Assembly (NCBI RefSeq): GCF_035685805.1
Contig: NZ_DASSAB010000050.1
Location: 1-64,000 of the forward strand
Length of the DNA stretch: 64,000 nucleotides
Direction: 5' to 3'
Origin: Dyella_A sp035685805
GTDB lineage: Bacteria > Pseudomonadota > Gammaproteobacteria > Xanthomonadales > Rhodanobacteraceae
Position 1 is the stretch's first letter; each line of letters starts with the position of its first letter. The position numbers and the translations under genes were made by a program. The notes under the pieces were generated by a model that saw only the letters and a list, made by a program, of their open reading frames with translations, was not told the origin of the DNA and ran no database searches. Positions 43,774 through 52,904 of the stretch are shown one piece after another.

Positions 43774-45009
43774 TCAGAACAGGCTCTTGAGGATGTGGAT
43801 GCCCGCGCTGTATTCGCCCACCAGCGTGCCGATGCTGACCAGAAAGAAGTTGAGCAAGGTGCGCGCCACGCGGTTGCGCCACCAGCCACTCCAGTGCGAG
43901 ACCTGATCACGCAGGGTTTCGAAGTCGCCCACACGCGGTTTGCGCACCCATGCTTCCGCCATCGCGCTGATGCCGCCGGCCGGGATGCCCGGCCGGAACG
44001 GCTTGATCGGCGCGGCGACGAACGCCGCCGCGATGCTCAGCGGATGCCCGCCAGCCAGCAGCGCGCCCAGCGCGGCGAAGCCGCCGGTGAACAGCACCCA
44101 GTTGCGCAACGCGTCCGCGCCCAGCGCGGGGTTGCGCACGAAGGCGTACGCGATCAGGGCGAACACCGCCAGCACCAGGCCCAGGGCCAGCCACTTCGGC
44201 CAACGCGCCTTCGGCGGCGTGCTGGCGAGCGCCGCCACCGTGGCAGCGGGGTCGTCCTGGCCCTCGCGCAGCGCGGTGGCGAGGCCCTTGAGGTGACCTG
44301 CACCAACGACCACGAGCACCTTGCGCGGTGGTGCCGCCGGATCGCGTGCCGCTTCCTCGCGCAGGCGCGCCGCCATATATGCGTCACGCTCGGCGATCAG
44401 ACTGCGGTACAGCGGCTCGGACTGGCTGGCGAAATCGCTGAAGGCACTCTCGAGCAGGTCGCTCTGCTTGAGCTTTTCGATCTCGTGCTCGGCGATCTGC
44501 TCACGATCTAACACACTCGCCAGCAGGCTTCCGAGCAGGCCGAATCGTTGCCAGAAGCCCACGCTCCGCCAAGCCCGCTTGAGCGTGGTGCCGACCTCTC
44601 GATCAACCAGCCAGACACGCGTACCGGCATGCTCGGCGCCATCCATCGCTGCCTTCATCTCGGCGCCTGGCTGCACGCCGTACTGATCGCCCAGCCGCTG
44701 CTGGAACGAGGAAAGCACCAGGCTCGCCGCAACCATTCCCGCTTTGCCCTGGCGGATGACCTGAAAAAGGTCGGTGCGTCGAAAGGCTTCCGGATCACGC
44801 ATGCCCTGCGCGCGGCTTTCGCACAGCTCCACCGCCACGGCGTCGAACGCCTCGTGCCCGAGCATGGTGTCGACCGCATCCACGCTCGCGCGCGACACGT
44901 GCGCCGTGCCAAGCAGCACGTACTCGGTGCCGTCACGGTGCACTCGTTCGATCGGCTGATCGGCCAGCATCTCGGGCAGGGCGTCACTGGCGATCGGGGC
45001 AAGGCTCAT
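43774..45009 (-). CDS. TraB/PrgY-family membrane protein
   Basis: A 411-residue protein with the TraB/GumN-like fold. The opening YVLLGTAHVSRASVDAVDTML and VAVELCESR, together with DREVGTTLKRAW and VVVGAGHLKGLATAL, contain the conserved Gly-x-x-His and Glu residues of the TraB/TIKI protease clan. The C-terminal third has three or more transmembrane segments (WLALGLVLAVFALIAYAFV, WVLFTGGFAALGALLAGG, LLNFFLVSIGTLVGEYSAG). The activity is unproven in bacteria, apart from pheromone shutdown by PrgY. ATG 45009 is chosen; upstream in-frame residues look unconserved. Its 3' end faces the cytochrome pair upstream regions. Confidence 0.85.
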   Translation of the reverse strand: MSLAPIASDALPEMLADQPIERVHRDGTEYVLLGTAHVSRASVDAVDTMLGHEAFDAVAVELCESRAQGMRDPEAFRRTDLFQVIRQGKAGMVAASLVLSSFQQRLGDQYGVQPGAEMKAAMDGAEHAGTRVWLVDREVGTTLKRAWRSVGFWQRFGLLGSLLASVLDREQIAEHEIEKLKQSDLLESAFSDFASQSEPLYRSLIAERDAYMAARLREEAARDPAAPPRKVLVVVGAGHLKGLATALREGQDDPAATVAALASTPPKARWPKWLALGLVLAVFALIAYAFVRNPALGADALRNWVLFTGGFAALGALLAGGHPLSIAAAFVAAPIKPFRPGIPAGGISAMAEAWVRKPRVGDFETLRDQVSHWSGWWRNRVARTLLNFFLVSIGTLVGEYSAGIHILKSLF

Positions 45010-45104
45010 GCGCGGGGTGTGTCCATGAAAAGAAACCCAAGCATGGGGACCGTGCGGTCGACCCACAAGCATGCGAGCCGGATCGGTTCAGCCTTGCCGC
45101 GCGA

Positions 45105-45995
45105 TCAGTCGCGGAAGCGGCGCAGCAGGTCGCCGTACGCGTCGATGCGGCGGTCGCGCAGGAACGGCCAGATCCGCCGCACCTGCTCGCTACGCGCCAT
45201 GTCGATGTCCACCACGAGCAGATGGCGACCGTCGCTGCCCGCCTGGCCGAGGAACTCGCCCTGCGGCCCGGCGACGAAACTGGAGCCCCAGAACTCGATG
45301 CCGGCACCCACCTGGGTGGGATCCGCCTCGTAGCCGGTGCGGTTGCAGGCGAGCAGCGGCAAGCCGTTGGCGACGGCATGGCCGCGCTGCACGGTGATCC
45401 AGGCCTCGCGCTGGCGACCTTTCTCGGCTTGGTCGTCGGTCGGGTCCCAGCCGATTGCGGTGGGGTAGAGCAGGAGTTCGGCGCCGGCCAGCGCCATCAG
45501 CCGCGCCGCTTCCGGATACCACTGGTCCCAGCACACCAGCACGCCAAGGCGCCCGATCGAGGTGTCGATGGGATCGAAACCCAGGTCGCCCGGCGTGAAA
45601 TAGAACTTCTCGTAGAACGCCGGATCGTCGGGGATGTGCATCTTGCGGTACTTGCCGGCGATCGCTGCCGACCGGTCGAACACCACCGCCGTGTTGTGGT
45701 ACAGCCCGGTTGCGCGCTTCTCGAACAACGAGGCGACCACCACCAGCTTGAGCTCGTCGGCGAGCCTGCCGATGCGCTCGGTACTGTGCCCGGGAATCGT
45801 CTCGGCGAGGTCGAACTCGTCCACCGACTCGCGCTGGCAGAAGTACGGGCCGTTGTGCAGCTCCTGCAGCAGCACCAGTTCGGCGCCGGCGGCTGCCGCT
45901 TCGCGCAGACCGGCCTCGATCGCGTCCAGGTTGGCGTCGCGGCTGCCGCGGTGGGTTTCCTGCAGCAACGCGACCTTGAGGTTCTTTCGGGTCAT
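45105..45995 (-). CDS. aguB: N-carbamoylputrescine amidase
   Basis: Nitrilase-superfamily hydrolase converting N-carbamoylputrescine to putrescine, CO2 and ammonia, the last step of the agmatine pathway. The 296-residue product has the Glu-Lys-Cys triad: LLQELHNGPYFCQ, KYRKMHIPDDPAFYEKFYF and VLVCWDQWYPEAARLMAL. The length and the FYFTPGD and GIEFWGSSFV signatures match AguB rather than other nitrilases. It lies 73 bp downstream of aguA on the same strand. Confidence 0.95.
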   Translation of the reverse strand: MTRKNLKVALLQETHRGSRDANLDAIEAGLREAAAAGAELVLLQELHNGPYFCQRESVDEFDLAETIPGHSTERIGRLADELKLVVVASLFEKRATGLYHNTAVVFDRSAAIAGKYRKMHIPDDPAFYEKFYFTPGDLGFDPIDTSIGRLGVLVCWDQWYPEAARLMALAGAELLLYPTAIGWDPTDDQAEKGRQREAWITVQRGHAVANGLPLLACNRTGYEADPTQVGAGIEFWGSSFVAGPQGEFLGQAGSDGRHLLVVDIDMARSEQVRRIWPFLRDRRIDAYGDLLRRFRD

Positions 45996-46068
45996 GGAGT
46001 GTTCCTGTGAGCTTGCGACGCGGCCCGCGCTGCCGCCCGGGCGACGTGTCATGGGGATGCGCGACCGC

Positions 46069-47106
46069 TCAGGCAAGCAGCCCGGCCGGCAACTGCATCG
46101 TGATGCAGTGCAGGCTGCCGTTCTGCCAGATCAGCGGCCGGCAGGGCACCTGCACCACGACGCGGCCCGGATGCGCCGCGCCGATGATCCGCGCCGCTTC
46201 GTCATCCGCCGCGTCGCCATAGGCCGGCACCAGCACCGCGCCGTTGACGATCAGATAGTTCGCATAAGAGGCCGCCAGGCGCCGGCCCTCGTCGATGACC
46301 GGCCTGGCCCACGGCAGCGCGAACAGCGCATACGGGCGCCCGTCCTCCGTACGCAGCGCGGCCAATTCGTCGGCCATGCGCCGCAGCTCGTCGAAGTGGG
46401 GGTCGCTGGCGTCGTCGCAAGCCTGGTAGACGATCCGCTCACCCGGCGCGAACCGCGCCAGCGTGTCGATGTGTGCATCGGTGTCGTCGCCCTCCAGGTA
46501 GCCGTGCTCCAGCCACAGGACGCGGCGGGCGTGCAGCCCGTCGCGCAGGATAGCGTCCATCTGCTCGCGCGACTGGTCGGGGTGACGCTGGTGCAGGCAG
46601 CGCCACGTGGTCAGTACGGTACCCGCGCCGTCGCTCTCGATACCGCCGCCCTCCAGCGCCCAGTCGATCCGGCGGTGCATGGCGTCACCGAACACGCCGG
46701 CATCGACCAACCCGGCGATGACCGCGTCATCCTGTTCGGCGCCGAACTTGCCGCCCCAGCCGGTGAAGCGGAAGTCGGTCAGCTGGAAGCGGCCGGCGGC
46801 GTCGCTCAGGGTGATCGGGCCGGAGTCGCGCAGCCAGGTGTCGTCGTAGGGCAAGGCAACAAAGCGCAGTCGCGCCAGATCCGCGCCTGCAGCCCGCACC
46901 AAAGCCTCGGCACGGGCGTGTACTGCATCGTCGGGCACCACGATCACCAGCGACTCGAAACGGGTCACCGCAGCGGCGAGCGCGGCATAGGTGGTCTCCA
47001 CCGCATCCAGTCGCTCGGCCCAGTCGGTGCCGGCGTGCGGCCACGCCACAAGCACCGCAGCCTGCGGTTCCCATTCCGCCGGAAGGCGCAGGGGAGAGTC
47101 ATTCAT
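46069..47106 (-). CDS. aguA: Agmatine deiminase
   Basis: Converts agmatine to N-carbamoylputrescine and ammonia. The 345-residue pentein-fold enzyme has WEPQAAVLVAWPH, YDDTWLRDSGPI, WALEGGGIESDG, a His-Asp pair in DDTDAHIDTLARF and the catalytic Cys in NGSLHCITMQLP near the C-terminus. It precedes aguB, giving a two-gene putrescine module; the arginine decarboxylase speA that supplies agmatine is not in the window. ATG 47106 fits the family start. Confidence 0.96.
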   Translation of the reverse strand: MNDSPLRLPAEWEPQAAVLVAWPHAGTDWAERLDAVETTYAALAAAVTRFESLVIVVPDDAVHARAEALVRAAGADLARLRFVALPYDDTWLRDSGPITLSDAAGRFQLTDFRFTGWGGKFGAEQDDAVIAGLVDAGVFGDAMHRRIDWALEGGGIESDGAGTVLTTWRCLHQRHPDQSREQMDAILRDGLHARRVLWLEHGYLEGDDTDAHIDTLARFAPGERIVYQACDDASDPHFDELRRMADELAALRTEDGRPYALFALPWARPVIDEGRRLAASYANYLIVNGAVLVPAYGDAADDEAARIIGAAHPGRVVVQVPCRPLIWQNGSLHCITMQLPAGLLA

Positions 47107-47198
47107 CGGGGGACATTCGCACGTCGGCAAAAACAGACCGCGAATTGTAGGACACCGGCGTGGCCGGCGATGCCCCGGGCGAGGCCCGGGGCACGGTG

Positions 47199-47537
47199 TC
47201 AGTTCATCGAGGACGGATCGGTATTGTTGCCGGCCGGCGTGTTGAGCACGGCATGGATCACGTGACTCTTCTCGAAGTACACGATGAACTGTGCGTAATC
47301 CCAGCGGTTGATTACCGGGTGCTTCGAACTGTCACCGCCGCGCGGCGCAAGCTTGCGCTCCGGCGCGCCGTACTTCTTTTCCACCTGCGCCATGCTCATG
47401 CCGCGGGCGGGCAGGTTCATGCTCTTTTCCTGCTGTACGCGATTGATCAGCAGGTTGTCCGCCTGGGCGGCCATTGGCGCGGCCACGCCGACGGCCAACA
47501 GGCCCAGAAACATCAGGCCAAAACGACGATTGCTCAT
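47199..47537 (-). CDS. Small periplasmic protein, BamE/SmpA-like fold suspected
   Basis: A 112-residue exported protein: strong ribosome binding site (GGGAGAGGGG), signal peptide MSNRRFGLMFLGLLAVGVAAPMAAQA and a mature part with MNLPARGMSMAQVEKKYGAPERKLAPRGG then RWDYAQFIVYFEKSHVIHAVLN. The order 'helix with SMAQVEKKYGAP, then two strands' is that of the SmpA/OmlA (BamE) domain, but there is no lipobox Cys, so it is not BamE itself. The function is unknown. It is divergent from yheS (161 bp) and precedes aguA by 92 bp. Confidence 0.75.
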   Translation of the reverse strand: MSNRRFGLMFLGLLAVGVAAPMAAQADNLLINRVQQEKSMNLPARGMSMAQVEKKYGAPERKLAPRGGDSSKHPVINRWDYAQFIVYFEKSHVIHAVLNTPAGNNTDPSSMN

Positions 47538-47698
47538 GATCCCCTCTCCCACGAATGCGGTGCCGCGTCGTTGTAGCAGAACCGCAGGCGCTTAGCCACG
47601 GCGTTTTGCGGCATATGCGATGGGTTGGGCGTTCGCCAGCGGCTATCATGTCCGGCTGCGGGTGCCCGATCACCCGGCTCAAGGACATCCTTCCTCGC

Positions 47699-49609
47699 AT
47701 GATCGCTTTTCGTCACTTCGCCCTGCGCCGCGGCAGCCGCCTGCTGCTGTCCGATATCGACCTGGTCATCCAGAGCGGCTGGCGGCTGGGCGTGATCGGC
47801 CGCAACGGCTGCGGCAAGTCCAGCCTGTTTGCCGCCCTGCAGGGCAAGCTCGAGGGCGACGCCGGCGAGCTGGACATGCCCGGCAAGCTGCGTCTGGCCT
47901 CGGTGGCACAGGAGACGCCGGCGCTGCCGGACCTGGCGATCGATTACGTGCTGGGCGGCGACGAGGAGCTGGCCGCCGCGCTGGCCGACGAGGCAGACGC
48001 GCAGGAGCGCGGCGACATGGAAGCGATGGCCCGCGCGCACCACCGCATCGAAGAGCTGCACGGTTACGACGCCCAGGCGCGCGCCGGTCGGCTGATGCAC
48101 GGACTGGGCTTTCCGCCGGAAACCCACCATCGCACCGTGCAGGAGTTCTCCGGCGGCTGGCGCGGGCGGCTCAACCTGGCGCGTGCGCTGATGTGCCCGT
48201 CCGACCTGCTGCTGCTGGACGAGCCGACCAACCATCTGGATCTCGACGCGGTGCTGTGGCTGGAGGAATGGCTGCGCCGCTACCAGGGCACGCTGCTGAT
48301 CATCTCGCACGACCGAGAGTTCCTCGACGGCGTGATCACCCACACGCTGCATCTCAACGACGGCAAGGCCAAGCTCTACACCGGCAACTACAGCGCCTTC
48401 GAGCGCCTGCGCGCCGAGCAGCTGCGCCAGCAGCAGATCAGCCACGAGCGCGAGCAGGCCGAGCGCGCCCACCTGCAGTCCTTCATCGACCGCTTCAAGG
48501 CCAAGGCGACCAAGGCCAAGCAGGCGCAGTCGCGAATGAAGCGGCTGGAGAAGCTCGCCGGCACCGAAGCGGTGCGCGCCGAGCGCCCCTTCAGTTTCCA
48601 GTTCCCCCAGCCCGATCGCGTGCCGGACGCAATGCTGCAGCTCAACGAGATCGAGGCTGGCTATCCCAGCGAGGATGGCCACGGCTTCACCACCATCCTG
48701 GCCGACGTCGGCTTCAGTCTCGAGGCGGGCGAGCGCATCGGCCTGCTCGGCCCGAACGGCGCGGGCAAGTCGACCCTGGTCAAGACGCTGGTGGGCGAGC
48801 TCGAGCCGATGGCCGGCGAGCGCAAGTTCCACAAGGATCTGAAGATCGGCTACTTCGCCCAGCACACGGTCGAGAGCCTGCGCGAGGGAGCCAGCCCGCT
48901 GGACCACCTGCAGGACAAGGTGCCCGGCGTCGCCAACCAGGTGATGCGTGATTTCCTCGGCACCTGGAATTTCGCCGGCGATCGCGCATTCGAGTCGGTC
49001 GACGGCTTCTCCGGCGGCGAGCGGGCGCGCCTGGCACTGGCGCTGATCGCCTGGGACAAGCCCAACCTGCTGCTGCTGGATGAGCCGACCAACCATCTGG
49101 ACCTGGAGATGCGCGAGGCGCTGGCCGACGCGCTGTCCGATTTCGACGGCGCGCTGGTGCTGGTCTCGCACGACCGTCATCTGCTCGGCATGGTCTGCGA
49201 CAGCTTCTGGCGCGTCGCCGACGGCGTGGTGGAAGCATTCGACGGCGATCTCGACGATTACGCCAAGTGGCTGCGCTCGCGCGGTTCAGCCAACAAGAAG
49301 GCCGGCAAGAAAGGCGCTGCGGCTAAACCGGTCGCACCGGTGGAGACGCCGGAAGCGCGCCGGCGTCAGTCCGCGGCCCAGCGCGAAGGCGACAAGACCA
49401 CCCGCTCGCGGGTAAAGAAGATCGAAACCCGGGTGGCCGCGATCGAAGGCGATCTGGCCAGGCTGGAGGCGCGACTGGCCGATCCGGCCACCTACAACGG
49501 CCCGACCGCCGAGATGATGAAGCTGAGCCAGCAGCAGGCCGATCTGCGGCGGGAAAAAGAGACCCTGGAAGTGGAGTGGCTTGAACTCTATGAACAGCTG
49601 GAAGCCTGA
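47699..49609 (+). CDS. yheS: ABC-F family ATPase YheS
   Basis: Soluble tandem-ATPase ABC-F protein, probably acting on translating ribosomes. The 636-residue length matches E. coli YheS. The first cassette has Walker A GRNGCGKSS, signature FSGGWRGRLNLARAL and Walker B LLLLDEPTNHLDLD; an arm/linker (LQSFIDRFKAKATKAKQAQSRMKRLEKL) connects to a second cassette with GPNGAGKST, FSGGERARLALAL and LLLLDEPTNHLDLE. Both lack transmembrane segments. A charged coiled coil forms the C-terminus. ATG 47699 gives the canonical N-terminus. Confidence 0.95.
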   Translation: MIAFRHFALRRGSRLLLSDIDLVIQSGWRLGVIGRNGCGKSSLFAALQGKLEGDAGELDMPGKLRLASVAQETPALPDLAIDYVLGGDEELAAALADEADAQERGDMEAMARAHHRIEELHGYDAQARAGRLMHGLGFPPETHHRTVQEFSGGWRGRLNLARALMCPSDLLLLDEPTNHLDLDAVLWLEEWLRRYQGTLLIISHDREFLDGVITHTLHLNDGKAKLYTGNYSAFERLRAEQLRQQQISHEREQAERAHLQSFIDRFKAKATKAKQAQSRMKRLEKLAGTEAVRAERPFSFQFPQPDRVPDAMLQLNEIEAGYPSEDGHGFTTILADVGFSLEAGERIGLLGPNGAGKSTLVKTLVGELEPMAGERKFHKDLKIGYFAQHTVESLREGASPLDHLQDKVPGVANQVMRDFLGTWNFAGDRAFESVDGFSGGERARLALALIAWDKPNLLLLDEPTNHLDLEMREALADALSDFDGALVLVSHDRHLLGMVCDSFWRVADGVVEAFDGDLDDYAKWLRSRGSANKKAGKKGAAAKPVAPVETPEARRRQSAAQREGDKTTRSRVKKIETRVAAIEGDLARLEARLADPATYNGPTAEMMKLSQQQADLRREKETLEVEWLELYEQLEA

Positions 49610-49618
49610 GGCGACCGC

Positions 49619-50539
49619 GTGAGTGCCGGCCTGCCGCTCGAACTGTGGTTGCCGGCGCACCAGCGATTCTCGCCGGCACACCCGCTGCAGCGCCTGCTGG
49701 CGCGCGCGGACCGGCTCGATCATGGGCCGCGGGGGTATCTCGCGGGCCTGCAGCATTACTTTTCCTGCACCGGCGCCCAGCTGCCGGCAGCTGCGCTGAC
49801 GCGGCAGCAACTTGCCGGCGACGCCGACGACGCGCTGTGGCTGAGCGCCGATCCGTGCTGGGTGCAGGCGGAGATGAACGGCGCTCGGCTGCTCGCCTGC
49901 GGTCAGCTGGGGCTGGACATGGAGCAGGCGCAGGCGCTCGCACAGCCGCTGCGGCCCGTGTTCGGCGATGCCGGCATGCAGCTGGAGCTGTCCTCGCCCG
50001 ATCGCTGGCACCTGCGCCTGCCCGGCGGCAGCCCGATCCCGACCTTCGCCGCGCCGGAACAGGCGCTGGGTGAAGATCTCTTCCAGCATCTGCCGCAGGG
50101 CCCGAAAGGTCGACGCTGGCGGGTGCTCATCAACGAGATCCAGGTGCTGCTGCACCAGCACCCGCTCAACTCCGACCGTCGCGCCCAGGGCCTGCCGCCG
50201 GTCAACAGCCTCTGGCTGTGGGGTGGCGGCGTGCTGCCGCATCAGGTGTCGACCCGGTGGGCGAGCGTGGTCAGCGACGACCTGCTGCTGCAGGCGCTGG
50301 CGCGGAAGGCCGGCGTGGCCTGCCAGTCACGCTCGGCGGATGCGGTCCGCGCGGCGCAAGCCGGCACGCTGGTCGACCTGCAGGATCTGCCGGTGGCGCA
50401 GATCGAACAGGACTGGTGGCCGACGCTGGATGAACTCCTGCGGCGCCAGCCGGTCACGCTCGCTTTCGCCGACGGCGGGCGCTGGCGGCACGGGCCATGG
50501 CACCGGCTGCGCTTCTGGCGCGCCGGCCGCGCCCGTTGA
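49619..50539 (+). CDS. RpfE-like protein (alkaline phosphatase/phosphoglycerate mutase-related)
   Basis: A 306-residue cytosolic protein of the RpfE family, first known from the Xanthomonas rpf region, where it lies beside recJ. The N-terminus LELWLPAHQRFSPAHPLQRLLARAD and the C-terminal core RWRVLINEIQVLLHQHPLNSDRRAQGLPPVNSLWLWGGGVLP are family-typical, the latter resembling cofactor-independent phosphoglycerate mutase-like proteins. The enzymatic activity is unestablished. The GTG start lies 9 bp after yheS; the TGA stop overlaps the TTG start of recJ. Identity as the rpfE orthologue is supported by recJ adjacency. Confidence 0.82.
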   Translation: MSAGLPLELWLPAHQRFSPAHPLQRLLARADRLDHGPRGYLAGLQHYFSCTGAQLPAAALTRQQLAGDADDALWLSADPCWVQAEMNGARLLACGQLGLDMEQAQALAQPLRPVFGDAGMQLELSSPDRWHLRLPGGSPIPTFAAPEQALGEDLFQHLPQGPKGRRWRVLINEIQVLLHQHPLNSDRRAQGLPPVNSLWLWGGGVLPHQVSTRWASVVSDDLLLQALARKAGVACQSRSADAVRAAQAGTLVDLQDLPVAQIEQDWWPTLDELLRRQPVTLAFADGGRWRHGPWHRLRFWRAGRAR

Positions 50540-52254
50540 GCGCGCAACGCCTGCGCCGGCGCGCTCCACTGGGGCCGCCGCAGGGATGGCCTGCGACGGT
50601 GCCGCCACTGCTGCAGGCCATCTACGCAGCGCGCGGCGTGTTCGGGCCAGCGCAGGCCGAGCACCGCCTGGCGCGCCTGCTGTCGCCGGCCGATCTCGGC
50701 GGCATGGCCGCGGCGGTCGATTTGCTGGTGGAGGCAATCACCGGCCACTGGTCGATCGTGATCGCCGGCGACTACGACTGCGATGGCGCCACCGGCACGG
50801 CCGTGGCAATACGCGGCTTGCGGCTGCTGGGAGCCGAGCGCGTCAGCTACGCCATTCCGAATCGCTTCATCCACGGCTACGGCCTCAGCGCCGCGCTGGT
50901 CGAGTCGCTGCAGCCCACGCCGCAACTGATCATCACCGTCGACAACGGCGTGGCCAGCGTGGCGGGCGTGGCGGCGGCCCGCGCCCGCGGTATCCGCGTA
51001 CTGATCACCGACCACCATCTGCCCGGCGAGCAGTTGCCCGCCGCCGATGCCATGGTCAATCCGAACCTTGCCGGCGACGCCTTCGAGAGCAAGGCGCTGG
51101 CCGGAGTCGGCGTGATGTTCTACCTGCTGCTGGCGACCCGCGCGCGGCTTCGCGACCAGGGACATTTCGCCGCCGGCCGCGAGCCGGATCTCTCGGCGCT
51201 GCTGGATCTGGTCGCGCTGGGCACCGTGGCCGACCTGGTGCCGCTGGACTTCAACAACCGCGTGCTGGTGGAGGCGGGGCTCAGGCGCATCCGCAGCGGG
51301 CGTGCCTGTCCCGGCATCACCGCGCTGATCGAGGCGGGCAAGCGGCAGGTGACCACCGTCTGCGCCAGCGACCTGGGCTACGCGGTGGGTCCGCGGCTCA
51401 ATGCCGCCGGCCGGCTTGAGGACATGTCGCTAGGCGTGGAGTGCCTGCTCACCGACGATCCGGGGCAGGCCGCCGTGCTGGCCGACCGCCTCAACAGCAT
51501 CAACCTCGAGCGGCGCGAGCTGCAGGCGGCGATGGTGGCCGAAGCCGAGCAGATGGTCGCGCAGGCGCGCACCGACATCGACGCGGTCGGCGTGGCGCTG
51601 TTCGAGCCGAGCTGGCATGCCGGCGTGATCGGGCTGGTTGCCTCGAAGCTGAAAGAGCAGCTGCATCGCCCGGTGATCGCCTTCGCGCCGGCCAGCGAGG
51701 ACACCCCCGGCGACCTGCGTGGCTCGGCCCGATCGATCGCCGGGTTTCACATCCGTGATGCGCTGGCCGCGGTCGACGCGCGCCATCCGGGCCTGATCGA
51801 ACGCTTCGGCGGCCATGCGATGGCGGCGGGACTGAGCCTGCGCCTGGCCGATGTCGATCGATTCGCCGCCGCATTCGATGCGGTGGCACGCGAGTGGTTG
51901 CAGCCCGAGCAGCTGCAGGCCGAGCTGGTGACCGATGGTGAACTCCCTGCGGAGGCTTTCACGCTGGAGCTCGCGCGCCTGCTGCGTCACGCCGCGCCCT
52001 GGGGTCAGGCGTTTCCCGAGCCGCTGTTCGACAACCCGTTCGAGTGCACCAGCTGGCGCGTGATGGGTGAGCGCCACCTGCGCCTGGACCTGCGTGACCC
52101 GCGCGACGGCCGCACGCACGAGGCGGTGATGTTCAACGCCTATCGCGGCGAGCCACCGCCGCCGGTGCTGCGGGCGGCATTCGAGTTGAGCGTAAACGAC
52201 TGGCAGGGTCGCGAGAGCCTGCGCCTGCTGTTGCGGCACATCGAGCCGGCCTGA
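50536..52254 (+). CDS. recJ: Single-stranded-DNA-specific exonuclease RecJ
   Basis: 5'-3' exonuclease of recombination and base-excision/mismatch repair. The 572-residue product has the DHH motifs: IVIAGDYDCDGATGTAVA, IITVDNGVAS, LITDHHLPG, LGTVADLVPL and the DHHA1 motif FGGHAMAAGLSL. The TTG start at 50536 is inferred because it overlaps the RpfE stop in a TTGA arrangement and gives the family length. An internal ATG would remove conserved residues. The overlap suggests co-translation with the RpfE-like protein. Confidence 0.95.
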   Translation: MSAQRLRRRAPLGPPQGWPATVPPLLQAIYAARGVFGPAQAEHRLARLLSPADLGGMAAAVDLLVEAITGHWSIVIAGDYDCDGATGTAVAIRGLRLLGAERVSYAIPNRFIHGYGLSAALVESLQPTPQLIITVDNGVASVAGVAAARARGIRVLITDHHLPGEQLPAADAMVNPNLAGDAFESKALAGVGVMFYLLLATRARLRDQGHFAAGREPDLSALLDLVALGTVADLVPLDFNNRVLVEAGLRRIRSGRACPGITALIEAGKRQVTTVCASDLGYAVGPRLNAAGRLEDMSLGVECLLTDDPGQAAVLADRLNSINLERRELQAAMVAEAEQMVAQARTDIDAVGVALFEPSWHAGVIGLVASKLKEQLHRPVIAFAPASEDTPGDLRGSARSIAGFHIRDALAAVDARHPGLIERFGGHAMAAGLSLRLADVDRFAAAFDAVAREWLQPEQLQAELVTDGELPAEAFTLELARLLRHAAPWGQAFPEPLFDNPFECTSWRVMGERHLRLDLRDPRDGRTHEAVMFNAYRGEPPPPVLRAAFELSVNDWQGRESLRLLLRHIEPA

Positions 52255-52339
52255 GCGGGCGCGGCCATCCTTCACACAGTGCTGCTTGCGCCCGCCGGCA
52301 GGACGCGGTGCGATGCGGGCTCATCGACAGGAGGGTGCC

Positions 52340-52705
52340 ATGATCGAGCAAATCACCGACTTGCCCGCCGGCGTATTGGGTTTCCGCGCACGTGGCCGGG
52401 TGACGGCCGCCGACTACGAAAACGTGCTGGTGCCGGATGTCGAGGCCGCATTCGCGCTCAAGCCGAAGCTGCGCCTGCTCTATCACGCCGGCGAAGACTT
52501 CAGCGGGTTCGATCCCGGTGCCATGTGGGACGATGCGAAGCTCAGCATGCGGCACGTCAGCGGCTGGGATCGCGTGGCGCTGGTCACCGATGTTGGCTGG
52601 CTGCGGGCGGCGGCGAAGGCCATGGGATTCGCGATGCCCGGCGAGTTCCGGCTGTTCGGCAATGCGGAACTGGCACAGGCGCGGCAGTGGTTGATATCCC
52701 CTTGA
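52340..52705 (+). CDS. SpoIIAA-like (STAS-related, DUF3478) protein
   Basis: A 121-residue cytosolic protein with good ribosome binding site (GGAGGG) before ATG 52340. IEQITDLPAGVLGFRARGRVTAADYENVLVPDVEAAF and the following LRLLYHAGEDFSGFDPGAMWDDAKLSM... WDRVALVTDVGWLR match the SpoIIAA-like family, a STAS-related lipid-binding fold (e.g. Shewanella SO_3118 type). The function is unknown. It lies between recJ and the asnB leader and probably has its own promoter, since 85 bp separate it from recJ. Confidence 0.82.
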   Translation: MIEQITDLPAGVLGFRARGRVTAADYENVLVPDVEAAFALKPKLRLLYHAGEDFSGFDPGAMWDDAKLSMRHVSGWDRVALVTDVGWLRAAAKAMGFAMPGEFRLFGNAELAQARQWLISP

Positions 52706-52736
52706 GCGGCGGCGCACGGAGTGCGCGAAAAAGTTC

Positions 52737-52765
52737 TTGCACTGCATCAATCGCCGTGATCTAGT
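52737..52765 (+). promoter_or_regulatory. Candidate promoter of the asnB leader transcript
   Basis: TTGCAC (52737-52742) matches the -35 consensus at four of six positions and TCTAGT (52760-52765) the -10 at four of six, with an optimal 17-bp spacer. Transcription would start near 52772, that is, at the leader-peptide ATG (52773), which would make the leader message essentially leaderless. Prediction from consensus only. Confidence 0.5.
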
Positions 52766-52772
52766 CGAAGCC

Positions 52773-52904
52773 ATGTTCTTTACCGCAGCCACCGCCCGCT
52801 CGCCGATCGTCGACGCCCTCGCGTCGGCAACCCTGCGCGTGGCCGCTGAGCTGAACAACCGCAATGGCAATAACGCCGGCTCGACCGGGTGGGCCATCGC
52901 GTAG
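52773..52904 (+). CDS. Putative asparagine-sensing leader peptide (43 codons) of asnB
   Basis: A short reading frame ending TAG at 52902-52904. Codons 28, 29, 31, 33 and 34 are asparagine codons (AAC AAC CGC AAT GGC AAT AAC, 52854-52874), five in seven positions, directly upstream of asparagine synthetase. It opens MFFTAATARS and ends TGWAIA. It has no strong ribosome binding site (GAAG only), consistent with leaderless translation. The downstream pairing regions and terminator give it the layout of a classic amino-acid attenuator leader (as for trp, his, thr). I do not know an asparagine-type example in gammaproteobacteria. It is followed by the terminator at 52929. Confidence 0.72.
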   Translation: MFFTAATARSPIVDALASATLRVAAELNNRNGNNAGSTGWAIA

